Below are positions 48,131 through 58,000 of a stretch of 64,000 bases of DNA, piece after piece. The position numbers and the translations under genes are program-made. The notes beneath the pieces are model-generated. The model was not told where the DNA came from. It saw only the letters and a list, made by a program, of their open reading frames with translations, and did no database searches. How positions within the stretch are numbered: the stretch's first letter is position 1; every line of letters begins with the position of its first letter. Source of the DNA: Globodera rostochiensis (Eukaryota > Nematoda > Chromadorea > Rhabditida > Heteroderidae); assembly GCA_018350325.1 (NCBI GenBank), contig JAEVLN010000006.1, positions 2,556,693 to 2,620,692 on the forward strand, given 5' to 3'.

Positions 48131-49377
48131 TGTCCCTACTGGTGACCCGACATTTCAACACTGGACATTTCAACACTGGACATTTCAACACTGATTTTAA
48201 ATTTTAAAATAAATTGATAGTGCCAAATTCAAAAATACCTAGTTATAATTAAATAAATGCTTATTAATTAGCAGGGCTGGCACTTTTAGGCACTAAAAAT
48301 TGCAAAATAGGCGCCTAAATAGGCACAAAAAAGTTCTAAAATAGGCATGAAATAGGCACAAAAATCCTCAAATAGGCACAAAAATAGGCAAATAAAATTT
48401 TTTACAGAAGGTTTTAACAAAAAAAAAAGAAAAAATATTTCTGATACAAATCAAAATTTTTTCGATGTTTTCCTGGTAAAGCGCATCCGAATTTGTTTAC
48501 AAACACGATTTAGACCATGACATAAACACCTGATATGTATAAGATTCGGGTAGAAGAGTTTGAAGCCCTAAATTTAATTTTTGTTAATCCAGGTAGCTTT
48601 TGCCTTTATTTTTGGCATTTTTTGCAAAATATCTCAAAATTCTGAAAAAGTCGCCAAAAATGCCGAAATAGGCACAAAAATGTCGAAATAGGCACAAATA
48701 GGCATTAGGCACAAAAACCCCAAAATAGGCATAAATAGGCATTATAAAGTCCACTCCAGAAGCTCCAAATAAAGCTAAAAACATGTTTTTCGTGCTTAAC
48801 TCACTGTGCCAAGTTCGCAGAAAAAATAGGCATTTGCCTAAAAGTGCCAGCCCTGTTAATTAGTCAGTCTTGCTGAGCTAAATGATACGAAATCGTTCTA
48901 AGATAACGAAGTGCGTCTTCGCCAGCCCTCTGGGCAAATTCTGCAAAAATCTGCTGAAGATTATGGTCCAGCGCCACATAAACGCTCTTCCTTTTTAGTC
49001 CTCTCCCTCTCACGCCATGCGCTGGTGCATTTCGATTAGCAGAACCAAATTGACCCCTGATCCATCATGCTACTCAAACATTGGTTCAGTAAGCAAATGT
49101 AGTTTGTGCACTTATTTTTATTTCACCATTTCAATGTCAACAATAACAAGGACCATTTAAATATTTTCGAATTTCTCAAATTTCTTATCACATATCATTT
49201 AGCTCAGCAAGACTGATTAATTAATAAGCCTTTATTTAATTATAACTAGGTATTTTTGAATTTGGCACTATCAATTTATTTTTAAAATTTAAAATCAGTG
49301 TTGAAATGTCCAGTGTTGAAATCAGTGTTGAAATGTCTAGTGTTGAAATGTCCTGTGTTGAAATGTACAGGAGCCGT
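48131..49377. mobile_element. Long-inverted-repeat element with ACATTTCAACACTGG word
   Basis: Both ends carry gtccctac and several copies of the word acatttcaacactgg (inverted at the right end). Arms then match for more than 100 bp (aaattgatagtgccaaattc..., gtcagtcttgctgagctaaa...). A hAT element (48272-48854) is nested in the left arm. The layout resembles Mutator-like or foldback elements. No transposase is visible in the short middle (about 48890-49190). Confidence 0.75.
48272..48854. mobile_element. hAT-type element, CAGGGCTGGCACTTTTAGGC family
   Basis: Perfect 20-bp inverted ends CAGGGCTGGCACTTTTAGGC / GCCTAAAAGTGCCAGCCCTG and exact target duplication ttaattag (48264-48271, 48855-48862). 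The arms iterate 'aaataggcacaaa'. It is nested in the element 48131-49377, whose right arm still shows the uninterrupted target (ttaattaataagc). Confidence 0.97.
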
Positions 49378-50181
49378 CCCTACTTTTTGCCAACTGTACA
49401 TTTTGCCAACGTTACATTTCGCCAACCCAGCAAAATATTACGTTTTGCCAACCCAGCAAAATTGTATATTTTGCCAACTCATCAAAAACTCAAATTTCGA
49501 TCAGTTTCGAACCCCTGGCCCGAATTCGAAGGTTTTTCGATTTCAAAATTTTTTCGGAATCTTTTGGCCTTAAAGCAGGGTTGCCAACTGTACTTATTTA
49601 TCAGAAATGTACTGATATTAGGAGGCAGAATCTGACAAATTAAAAATGTACTGATTTGTCAGAAATGTACTGATTTCAGCTCGGCGTACTGATTTTGTAC
49701 TGATTTTCAGGATAATTCCTATTTTTGGACCAATTTTCTTAACAAATTGAGTCGAAATTCAAAAATTTTCTCGGCGGCGCCTATCGGCACCGCCGACCCC
49801 CACTCCTACTAAAGCAGAATTTAGAAAAAATTGCATTTTTGAAAAAAAATCGGCAAAACTCAAAAATCCATGTGAAAAGCTGCAATTTTCAACCCCCGAA
49901 TTGTTGAAAAATTGTTGGTGACGAGAAATATGATTAAACGCACATTTCATGCGAAAAAATAAAGATTTACTATATTTTGAGACATTTTTTAAAATGTACT
50001 GATTTTTGACCCCAAAATCTGATATTTTGATTCCAATGTACTGATTTTGGAAAATTTTTGTTGGCAACCCTGCCTTAAAGACATTTCATCATACAAAAAC
50101 GTAAAGTTGGCAAAAACAACAGCTGGCAAAACGTAACATTTTTGCTGGGTTGGCAAAATGTACAGTTGGCGAAATGTAGGG
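49378..50181. mobile_element. Long-inverted-repeat element with TTTTGCCAAC word
   Basis: Ends ccctacttttt-gccaactgtacattttgcc and its complement share about 32 bp. The arms continue with repeats of 'ttttgccaacccagcaaaa'. A hAT element and its old flank (49500-50085) occupy the middle. It abuts the preceding element. No target duplication was recognised. Confidence 0.7.
49576..50072. mobile_element. hAT-type element, CAGGGTTGCCAAC family (copy 2)
   Basis: Ends CAGGGTTGCCAAC / GTTGGCAACCCTG with exact target duplication ccttaaag (49568-49575, 50073-50080). Word 'atgtactgattt'; GC hairpin at 49773-49794. Nearly identical to 35939-36449. This copy has both target repeats and is the better reference. 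Confidence 0.96.
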
Positions 50182-50254
50182 TTAACCCCAATAAATAATG
50201 TTATCTTTGAAATCTGGGCTCACAAAAACAAAAAAAAAATCAGCAGCAACTCAC

Positions 50255-50959
50255 ATGCCAAACAGAAGACCGCCAATGTGCGCGGCGTGGTCAAATGACA
50301 CCAAACGATGGAGGGGCAAAATGCGTAGCAAACAGACAGTTTCGAATGCCAGCAGTCCGTAGAGAGCATCTTGAAACAAAAATTGGTTAAAAATTTGTCC
50401 CAAATTCAATTCGTTTCCGAGTTTTTGGTTAAAAATTTGTCCCAAATTCAATTCGTTCCCGAGTTTTTGGTTAAAAATTTGTCCCAAATTCAATTCGTTC
50501 CCGAGTTTTTGGTTAAAAATTTGTCCCAAAGGCACAATTTGTTCCCGAGTTTTTGGTTAAAAATTTGTCCCAAAGCACAATTCGTTCCCGAGTTTTTGGT
50601 TAAAAATTTGTCCCAAAGACACAATTCGTTCCCGAGTTTTTGGTTAAAAATTTGGCCCAAAGACACAATTCGTTCCCGAGTTTTTGGTTAAAAATTTGTC
50701 CCAAAGGCACAATTCGTTCCCAAGTTTTATTAAACCGTATTATATTGTTGTTAAAAAACAAACAATTAGCAGAAAATGAAAACATCGGCAAAAAGATGAT
50801 GTGCACCGGCAAGTCCGGCAACTTGGAACAAACGTAACCGATGACGGCACAAATTGCCCCGCTGGCGCCCAACGACGTAATTGCTGAGCCCACGTAAGCG
50901 CTATTGCACAGCGAAAGCAGCCCGCTGAACACGCCACCAGACAAATACATCGCCATGAA
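50255..50959 (-). CDS. PARL/ROM-5-type mitochondrial rhomboid protease (two core exons)
   Basis: Minus exons 50959-50764 and 50369-50255 join in phase. The first has SLGASGAICAVIGYVCSKLP and IIFLPMFSFSAN; the second has FDHAAHIGGLLFGM. These match the two catalytic blocks of the mitochondrial rhomboid PARL (nucleophile Ser in GASGA, catalytic His in HAAHIGG), an intramembrane serine protease of the inner mitochondrial membrane. Several hydrophobic helices are evident. The exons for the N-terminal mitochondrial part and the last helix were not found. They should lie right of 50959 and left of 50255, where transposons now fill the sequence. The visible catalytic residues are intact. The intron between the two exons is a 42-bp tandem repeat. 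Confidence 0.87.
50383..50730. repeat. 42-bp tandem repeat in the rhomboid intron
   Basis: Eight units of 'ggttaaaaatttgtcccaaa' plus 'ttcaattcgttcccgagttttt' and variants (40-42 bp). Units three to eight diverge in the middle ('ggcac', 'gacac'). It fills nearly the whole intron between the two catalytic exons. Confidence 0.92.
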
Positions 50960-51297
50960 CTGTCAAATTTTTAAAAAAAAAAGTTTTAAAAATTTCTTCA
51001 TCAACAATTTTATTTTTGTCGATTATATCTGCTGACCACGATGCCGCCAAAATTTTAAAATGTTCCGAAAGTAGAGTAGGCCGGGATCGGGATCCCGGTC
51101 GGGATCGGGCGGGATTATCCCGGTTTTTGGAATCCCGATCCCGATCCCGGTCCCGGTTTTTGAAAAGTCGTAATCCCGATCCCGACCCCGGTTTTTAAAA
51201 TGTCGTAATCCCGATCCCGATCCCGACTGGGTCGGGATTTTCGGGATAAAAATGCACCCCTAAGGAAGGGATTTTTGAGCGGAAATATTCAGTTTGG

Positions 51298-51525
51298 TCG
51301 TGGTGTAGTGGTGAGTGGTGGATGCAGTTTAAGTGTGGGAGGGGTGTGGTTCAGTTCCCCGACTCTGTAAATTATTTTTTCTAACTTTTCTCTGAACATT
51401 TACGGTGGTTTAAACAATTCTAAAAATTATTGTAACTTTTTTCAAATATTTTATGACAATTTACATGTTATTTATTTGATTTTGGTTGGACGAAATCAAA
51501 AAACCATTGGGTGGGGACTCTTTGT
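51298..51525 (+). repeat. tRNA-derived SINE
   Basis: Box A-like tcgtggtgtagtggtgagtg at the start and box B-like ggttcagttcccc at 51348-51360, spaced as in tRNA genes. The AT-rich body and tail (ttggttggacgaaatcaaaa...accat) are shared with 61963-62175 and 34390-34560. It could be transcribed by RNA polymerase III. Confidence 0.75.
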
Positions 51526-51872
51526 TTTGCAACATTCCTAATTTTTGGTAACAAATCTTGTTCAATGTTCAAGAAAATTTCCCCGGCGGCGCCTATCGGC
51601 GCCGCCGGACCTTTACCACCCCTAAAATGGTCCGTATTTTTTAAATTTTGGTTGCAAATCTCTTAACAAAATTCATTAAAATTTCAAAAAATTTTCCGGC
51701 GGCGCCAATCGGCACCGCCGACCCCCACCCCCCCCCCCCAAAAGTTAATCAGAATCTCAAAAAAATTTATGATGGATGAGGCAATAGAAGTTGAAGAAAA
51801 TGAGAAAAATATTTTTAATAATAAAAAAAAAATTTGTCTTACCACTGACCATAACAAAAAAAAGGGAAAGGG

Positions 51873-52659
51873 ACGTTTTGTTCCCGCCGTTTTGTTCCCG
51901 CCGTTTTGTTCCCGACCAGTTTGTTCCCGGGTACGTTTTGTTCCCGACCAGTTTGTTCCCGCCGTTTTGTTCCCAAACATTTATTACATAAAAAGCGACC
52001 CGCCGTTTTGTTCCCAAACATTTATTACATAAAAAGTGATGTCAAACGTATCTGAAACTGCCACAAATCGTCGCATCGGAGGCTCAAGCGTGCATTTTTC
52101 TTGCACACACCCAACCATTTGGCACTTTATCAATGTGCTGAGAACTGAACAAAAGTCAAGGGATGCCGATTTTGCCCGTTTTGTGATGGGAGAAGAGCCG
52201 CCAAAGAAAGCTGAAAAATTTCGCAGGGCGGATGCGCAGATACTCCGACTGGTCGAACGAGATGACCCTCTGAACATTGTTGAAATGCTCCGGGGAATTT
52301 CTCGTTGTTATGTTATGGATCCCGAAGCCGAAGCATAATTTTTTTTGTTTTCATCTACTCCGGAAATGTTTCTCAATATCCCAAAAAACCTTCCTTCATT
52401 TTTTCCGGTTATGATTTTCTCAATTTATGAATCTTATTTTTTTTATGCTAATCAACAACTGACTTAACTTACGGGCATGTTTTTCGAGTGTTTAGATAAA
52501 TGGTTACCTATTTGTGGCAGTTTCAGATTCGTTTGACATCATTATGTAATAAATGTTTGGGAACAAAACGTACCCGGGAACAAAACGGCCGGGAACAAAC
52601 TGGTCGGGAACAAAACGGCGGGAACAAAATGGCGGGAACAAAACGGCGGGAACAAAACG
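51873..52659. mobile_element. Mutator-like element with TTTTGTTCCCG word ends
   Basis: Both ends consist of repeated ttttgttcccg(cc) words (inverted at right). Inverted arms of about 70 bp follow: ccaaacatttattacataaa ... gtcaaacg.atctgaaactgc. A transposase remnant lies inside. No target duplication was recognised. It is nested in the hAT-bounded element 51072-52854. Confidence 0.78.
52036..52338 (+). pseudogene. MULE transposase C-terminal remnant
   Basis: A 100-residue frame with CTHPTIWHFINVLRTEQK followed by EKFRRADAQILRL. This matches the end of animal Mutator-like transposases (..HP.IW.FI..L..EQ...; from memory of the family). The catalytic core is missing. Its position inside long inverted repeats supports a deletion derivative of a MULE. 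The first codons overlap the inverted arm. Confidence 0.65.
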
Positions 52660-52862
52660 ATACCCACTCCAAAAAAAAAATTTCGCTGTTGTCAATCCCG
52701 ATTAATCCCGATCCCGATCCCGGTTTTTGAAAAGTCGAAATCCCGATCCCGATCCCGATTCAACATGCTGATCCCGATCCCGATCCCGGCTTTCACGATC
52801 CCGGTGAATCCCGATCCCGGTTTTTACCAGAAATCCCGATCCCGGCCTACTCTATCCGAAAG

Positions 52863-55097
52863 TAACGGACCCAAAAAAGACAAATCATGAAAGGGCCCAA
52901 TGTTCGTAAATTATGCCCTGAAACGTCAGATTCGGGGCGTAGAACCCAACGCTGTCTTCCATTTCGAACCCAAATTCGAACAAGAAAATTCAAAAATTCA
53001 AAGAGCTCAAAACTCGTCAAAAAGCACAAAATTACAAAAAAAAATCGATTTCGAGATCCCGACCGAGATTTTCCAAGAGTCCAGGTCTCGAATCTCGGAA
53101 ATTTGTCGAAAACTCCGAGACCTGGACTTTCGGAATTTCGAGAAAATCTCGAATTCGATCTCGGTCTCGAATTTTTCAAAATTCCGGGCTCTAGTAATGA
53201 TTGCATTCTTTTCCGGATACATTCCCTCAAACCAATGTTCCTAAAGCAAAATTTTATTCATAAAAAATGGAAATGCTTTCAACCGATTAGCAGTTTTTTC
53301 GGAAAAAAAAGATCGGGCTCAGTGTTTGAATAGAGTCAGGGTAAGAACATACAAAAAGAATTCTTTTTTTGTTATGTATTAGTTAATTAAAAAAAAATCA
53401 TTAAATAAAAAATTGTTGGGCACCTTTGAGAAACGTTAGGGGGGCCCAAACGTGCCTGGGGCCCAACGACCCTCACTCCCAGGCTAGATCTGGTTGTTTT
53501 CAAAAATGTTTTTTCTTTAATACTAGCAAAATATTCACTTGTTTTAATGATAAACAACTGTTAATGAGGTAATCCAATCTTTATTTTAACCAATTTTAAG
53601 GCAAAAATGAGAAGTTAATATTTTTTGTGGAATCTCCCAGGGCCGCCGTACCCCAAAAAACTTTTCGGTGGGGGCGGCACGCCAAAAATGTCGATTCAGA
53701 GATTTGCTATCAAAACACAAAACAAATTTTAAAATATTTGAAATTTGGCGTTCTGCCATTTTGACGATTCGTCTTTAAAAGTGTGGAAATCGTATTTGTC
53801 GGAGCACCACGCTTCAGCGCCCAAAGCAAATCAAATAAAATTGATATCATACAAATGCTTTCAGTATGCTTAACCTTTGATCAAGATAAAGCTAACCGAT
53901 TCGCCATTTCAAAAAAAGTCATAGCTTATAACGTGTAAAAATTGCCTAACGTTCGCTTAGCTTTTGCCTTCATTGCATGTTTTTGAATGATAGTCGTGAA
54001 GGCACTCCCAATGAAAACACCTGCATCAGAATTGTTGACTTGATTTCAAATTTTGCAATCCTCTCGTTGTGTTTTTTGAGTTTGTTGATAAAAGAATGAA
54101 TTTTTGAGTACAATTTTAGCCAAATATTCAACTTTAGTAAAAATACTTTACAAGCTTTTATTAAATGTGGGCGAAATTTAAAACATCCGTTATTTCACTA
54201 CCGGGCGAAAATTCCCTCGCTTAGGCTTAGGCTAGCTTTAATTTTAGCTTCAGTACGGGACTGAATCAGCCAGTGGGGGGATTTGGGCCGGTAGACATCC
54301 GCGTTCGTGCTATGTAAGTACACACCCATACAAACAAACGTGTATGTTTCTCTAACCATAAATATGTACACATTTTTCTTTCTTTGACCCTACGGGGCTC
54401 ACAAATATCGATTGATATCTGACACACCACTGAGACTTGGCCTAACTTCCCATTCATTCGTATTTGTTTCCAACACATTTTGAAGCCATCCCTACTCCTT
54501 GCATTCCCAATATTTATTAATTTCGAATAAACATAAGTTTGTTCAGGGATTTAACCGAATTACGGTCTTCCCGGGGTTAATCTTAAAGAACATTGGTCCC
54601 GATTTTTTTTGGTTTTAATGAAGATTTTATGGAATTCTAAGCAGTACTCGGGTGGTTATCGGTCACTGATCACGAATATGATATCAGATTTATCTATTAC
54701 ATCATCTAATACATGATTTTCAACATCTATTGTTTTTGAATTTTCTTCAAAAATTAATCTTAGCCTCAAAGCATTTAAAAAGCACAATTCGTTCAATACT
54801 TGCCTTTTTGGGCGTAATTTGAAGGTTTTTTTGAACAATTTGGGGCCAAAATGGATTTTTCGAAAATTTTAAAATGTTGACCAAATGTTCGAATTCGGGT
54901 CCAGGTTTCGTAATTGGTCAAAATGGGATCCAAGTTTGGCTTCTACGGCCCATTAACCAGGATCGGCATTGATTTGAGCTTTTTAATGAGTAAATCCAAT
55001 CCAAATCTTTAACTTGTTTTAAGAATAAAATCCAATTGCTATAATGATGGTTTTTAAGTAAATTGTTCGATATTCTTTCTTTCAAGAGCAAATCATC
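52863..55097. other. TTCGAA repeats and duplicated 5' flank of the caspase gene
   Basis: 52880-53000 and 54860-54960 hold TTCGAA-family arms; 53040-53200 has GAGATCTCGA words. From about 54120 the sequence matches the 5' flanks of copies A (about 23220-22660) and B (from about 30590). The shared part includes the 'ccggtag..ccgcgttcgtgctatgtaagtac' segment. No exon is recognised before 55098. Confidence 0.5.
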
Positions 55098-58000
55098 ATG
55101 CCCAAAAAAACTGACAAAGTTGCGAAACGACGACACGAACGAGAAGGGACGACTTCCCAACAGGTGTTTAAAAAAATTCGGTCTGATTAATGATTCAGTT
55201 TTGCGATGATCTCTTGAAGATTCGTTTTTGGGTGCCACAATTTTTGTTTGAATTGTCCTTTGAAATGTCCTTTTAACGATTCGTTCTTTTTTGTGGTGTC
55301 CCAATCTTTGAAATTTGAAATGTCCTTTTAAAGATTCCTTCTTTTTTGTGGTGTCCCAATCTTTGAAATGTGAAATGTCCTTTTAAAGATTCGTTCTTTT
55401 TCGTGTGTCCTAATCCTTAACGATTCGTTCTTTTTCGTGTGTCCTAAACTTTGAAATTTGAAGTGTCCTTTTAACGATTCGTTCTTTTTCGTGTGTCCTA
55501 AACTTTGAAATGTCCTTTTAAGGATTCGTTCTGTTTTGTGGTGTCCCCTCAGTACAACTGGCTAGTAAAAAAGCGTTGGGTCCCCCTAAGTTTTGCAAAA
55601 AAAAATGTCAACCCCCCCTGTTACAAAGCGTCTAATTTGTTTTTATTCACTAAAACATAGGATTTGAATAAATGCTGAATTAAATATTTGAAATTTATGA
55701 ATAATTCTGCCGAGTATTCTGTAGTGAATGGTTCTGAGCGGGGTTGTCCGTACACGTGCCACAATCTTTGCAATTTGAATTGCCCTTTTTTTAAAATGCG
55801 TTCTTTTTGTGATGTTCCAATCACTGCAATTTTAATCGGTCCTTTTTTTAAAGATGTGTTCTTGTTTGGGGGTGTCCCAATCTGAACGGCACCCTTCTCG
55901 TTTCTTTTAAAATGAAAAAAAATTTTTAGCAAGAAGAGAGTGACTCAGATTATGAAATAAATGAACAAGTGGCTGATGGGCCTCTCACTTTTCTGATCAA
56001 CAAAATCAAAACGAGGAAAGTAAAGTCCGTTGTGGACTACGATACGAATAAAAAACACGTGAGTCTAAAAATGAGCAAATGTAAAAATAATAAGAAATAA
56101 TTCACCCCATTAGGTCTATCCGAATTTCTCCACTCCTAAAGGACACTGTATCATTTTCAACAATTATGAATCCGAGCCGAAGCCAAGAACGGGGACGAAA
56201 TTGGACGAAGCAAGTCTCCAGCGCCTTTTTGAGTCCTTTGGTTACATCGTTCACATACACAAGGAAAAAACCGCTGCTGTAAGTTATAATGAAACAAAAT
56301 AACTATTTATAAACCGTGCTGGGTTGTCCCGGTTTTTGGGGTCAAAATCTCCCGGAGCACCACGATTGGGTGCGCACGATTTGGCGCGGCACGACCTGGG
56401 ACTGGGGAGTCCCCGTTTGCGGGGATAAGCAAATCGGGGAACAAAGATAAAAACAACTTGCCGCCATAATTAATGTAATTTTCCGACGCGCTTGTCGGCA
56501 CCATTGGGCACTCCTTCCCAGATAAATTAGATTGATCTTTAAAAGATTGCAACTTAAAATGAGTTTTTTTGATGCTTCTTAAATGGGCGGAGTCGATGGA
56601 TAAATTTTTTATGACGATTAACGATATTTGCTAAGTAAGTTGGTTGAGATTTTTTTTGTAAAAAGGCTATGGCTAAAGGAAACCTGAATTTCTTAATTCA
56701 AAATTTCTTTCCGACTTGTCGAAATATCAGAATTTGGCTTTTTTTTTTGTTGTAATTTTTCTGATCGTTTTTCGCCTTTTAGCGAATGAAGTATTTGCTT
56801 ACAAGCTTTGCGCACCGCCGATTCCATGAGCATGCTGACAGGTACTGCACATTTTTTGGTTTCTATTACGTTTTGTTGCAAAAAAAGCAGGAATGCGCAT
56901 TACAGTCGTGTTTTTTAAAAATCAGAAACAAAACTTGACCAAAACCCCCTGCAAAATCTTGGTTACAAAATGTGCTAAAACTGATTAAGTTCATTAGAAA
57001 TGTGTAAATATCTAAAAATAATGAAAAAAGTCTATCTTTAGGGGGGGGCATTTTGATCTAAAAATCAGTGTTTTCAACTTGGTTTGAAGCTTCTAGACAT
57101 TTCCATGTGCATATTTTTGCATATTTCATGATTTATGTGCATATTTCGCTGGGAATGGGACAGTTGAGTCTGGGGTACGGTTGAGTCTGGCCGTTTGAGT
57201 CTGCCAGTTAAGTCTGGTTAGGAGAAAAAAAGAACGTCACCCATAAAAAAAAATTTCGGTGTCTAGAATAGGCCTTTAAGCCTAGGTTAGCTTAGGTTTA
57301 GGCTGAGCCTAGTTTTTGAAAAAATCTTTTTTCAAAGTTGGCTAAAAGGTGTTTCTAGGTGTAATTTGGGGCGTAAAATCCGATTCTGACATCCGTTTCT
57401 ACCAATTCCGGACCCCGGACCTGAATTCGAACAATTTTTAGAAATCAAAATTTCCAAAAATCCCATCATTGATTGCCTTTATGTTGTAATTGTGCGCTTT
57501 CTGAACGATTTTGAGCCCCAAATCTATTTTTAAAATTTTTTGAATTTTCTAGAAATGTTCGATTTCAGGTCAGGGGTTCGAAATTGGTCGAAACGGAGGT
57601 TAGATTCGGATTCGACGCCCAGGAATACACCTAGCAAGATCTTTAGATAACTTCAAAAACATAAAAATCAACCGGCCAGACTCAAACGGCCAGACTCAAT
57701 CGTCCCCTACCGTATTTCGCTATTTATGTGCATATTTTTTCCATTTTATGTGCATATTTGGGCATTTTGCAAAAATTAGTGAGCTTGGCACGAAAATATG
57801 ATTTTATTTCATTTTTCTTAAGAAATTTAAAAAAAAAAGCGCAAAATAATCATAAAAGTTCAAAAAAGTCGCCAATAATGCCAAAATAGTCACAAAAGTT
57901 CAAAAAAGTCGTCAAAACACTTGAAAATTAAGGAAATGTATCTTATCAGCAATTTTAACCAGTGTTAAATGAATTTGAAGAATTTAGGGGAGATTTTATA

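Larger units (their letters stand above)
51072..52854. mobile_element. 1.78-kb hAT-bounded composite element, TAGAGTAGGCCGGG family
   Basis: Ends TAGAGTAGGCCGGG / CCGGCCTACTCTA and exact target duplication tccgaaag (51064-51071, 52855-52862). The arms iterate atcccgatcccg. Inside lie a tRNA-headed SINE (51298-51525), two GC hairpins (51585, 51698) and a Mutator-like element (51873-52659). It is the large relative of the 231-bp MITE at 957-1187. Confidence 0.93.

Noticed and set aside
50371..50691. 106-codon plus-strand frame
   Set aside because: It arises from the 42-bp tandem repeat in the rhomboid intron.
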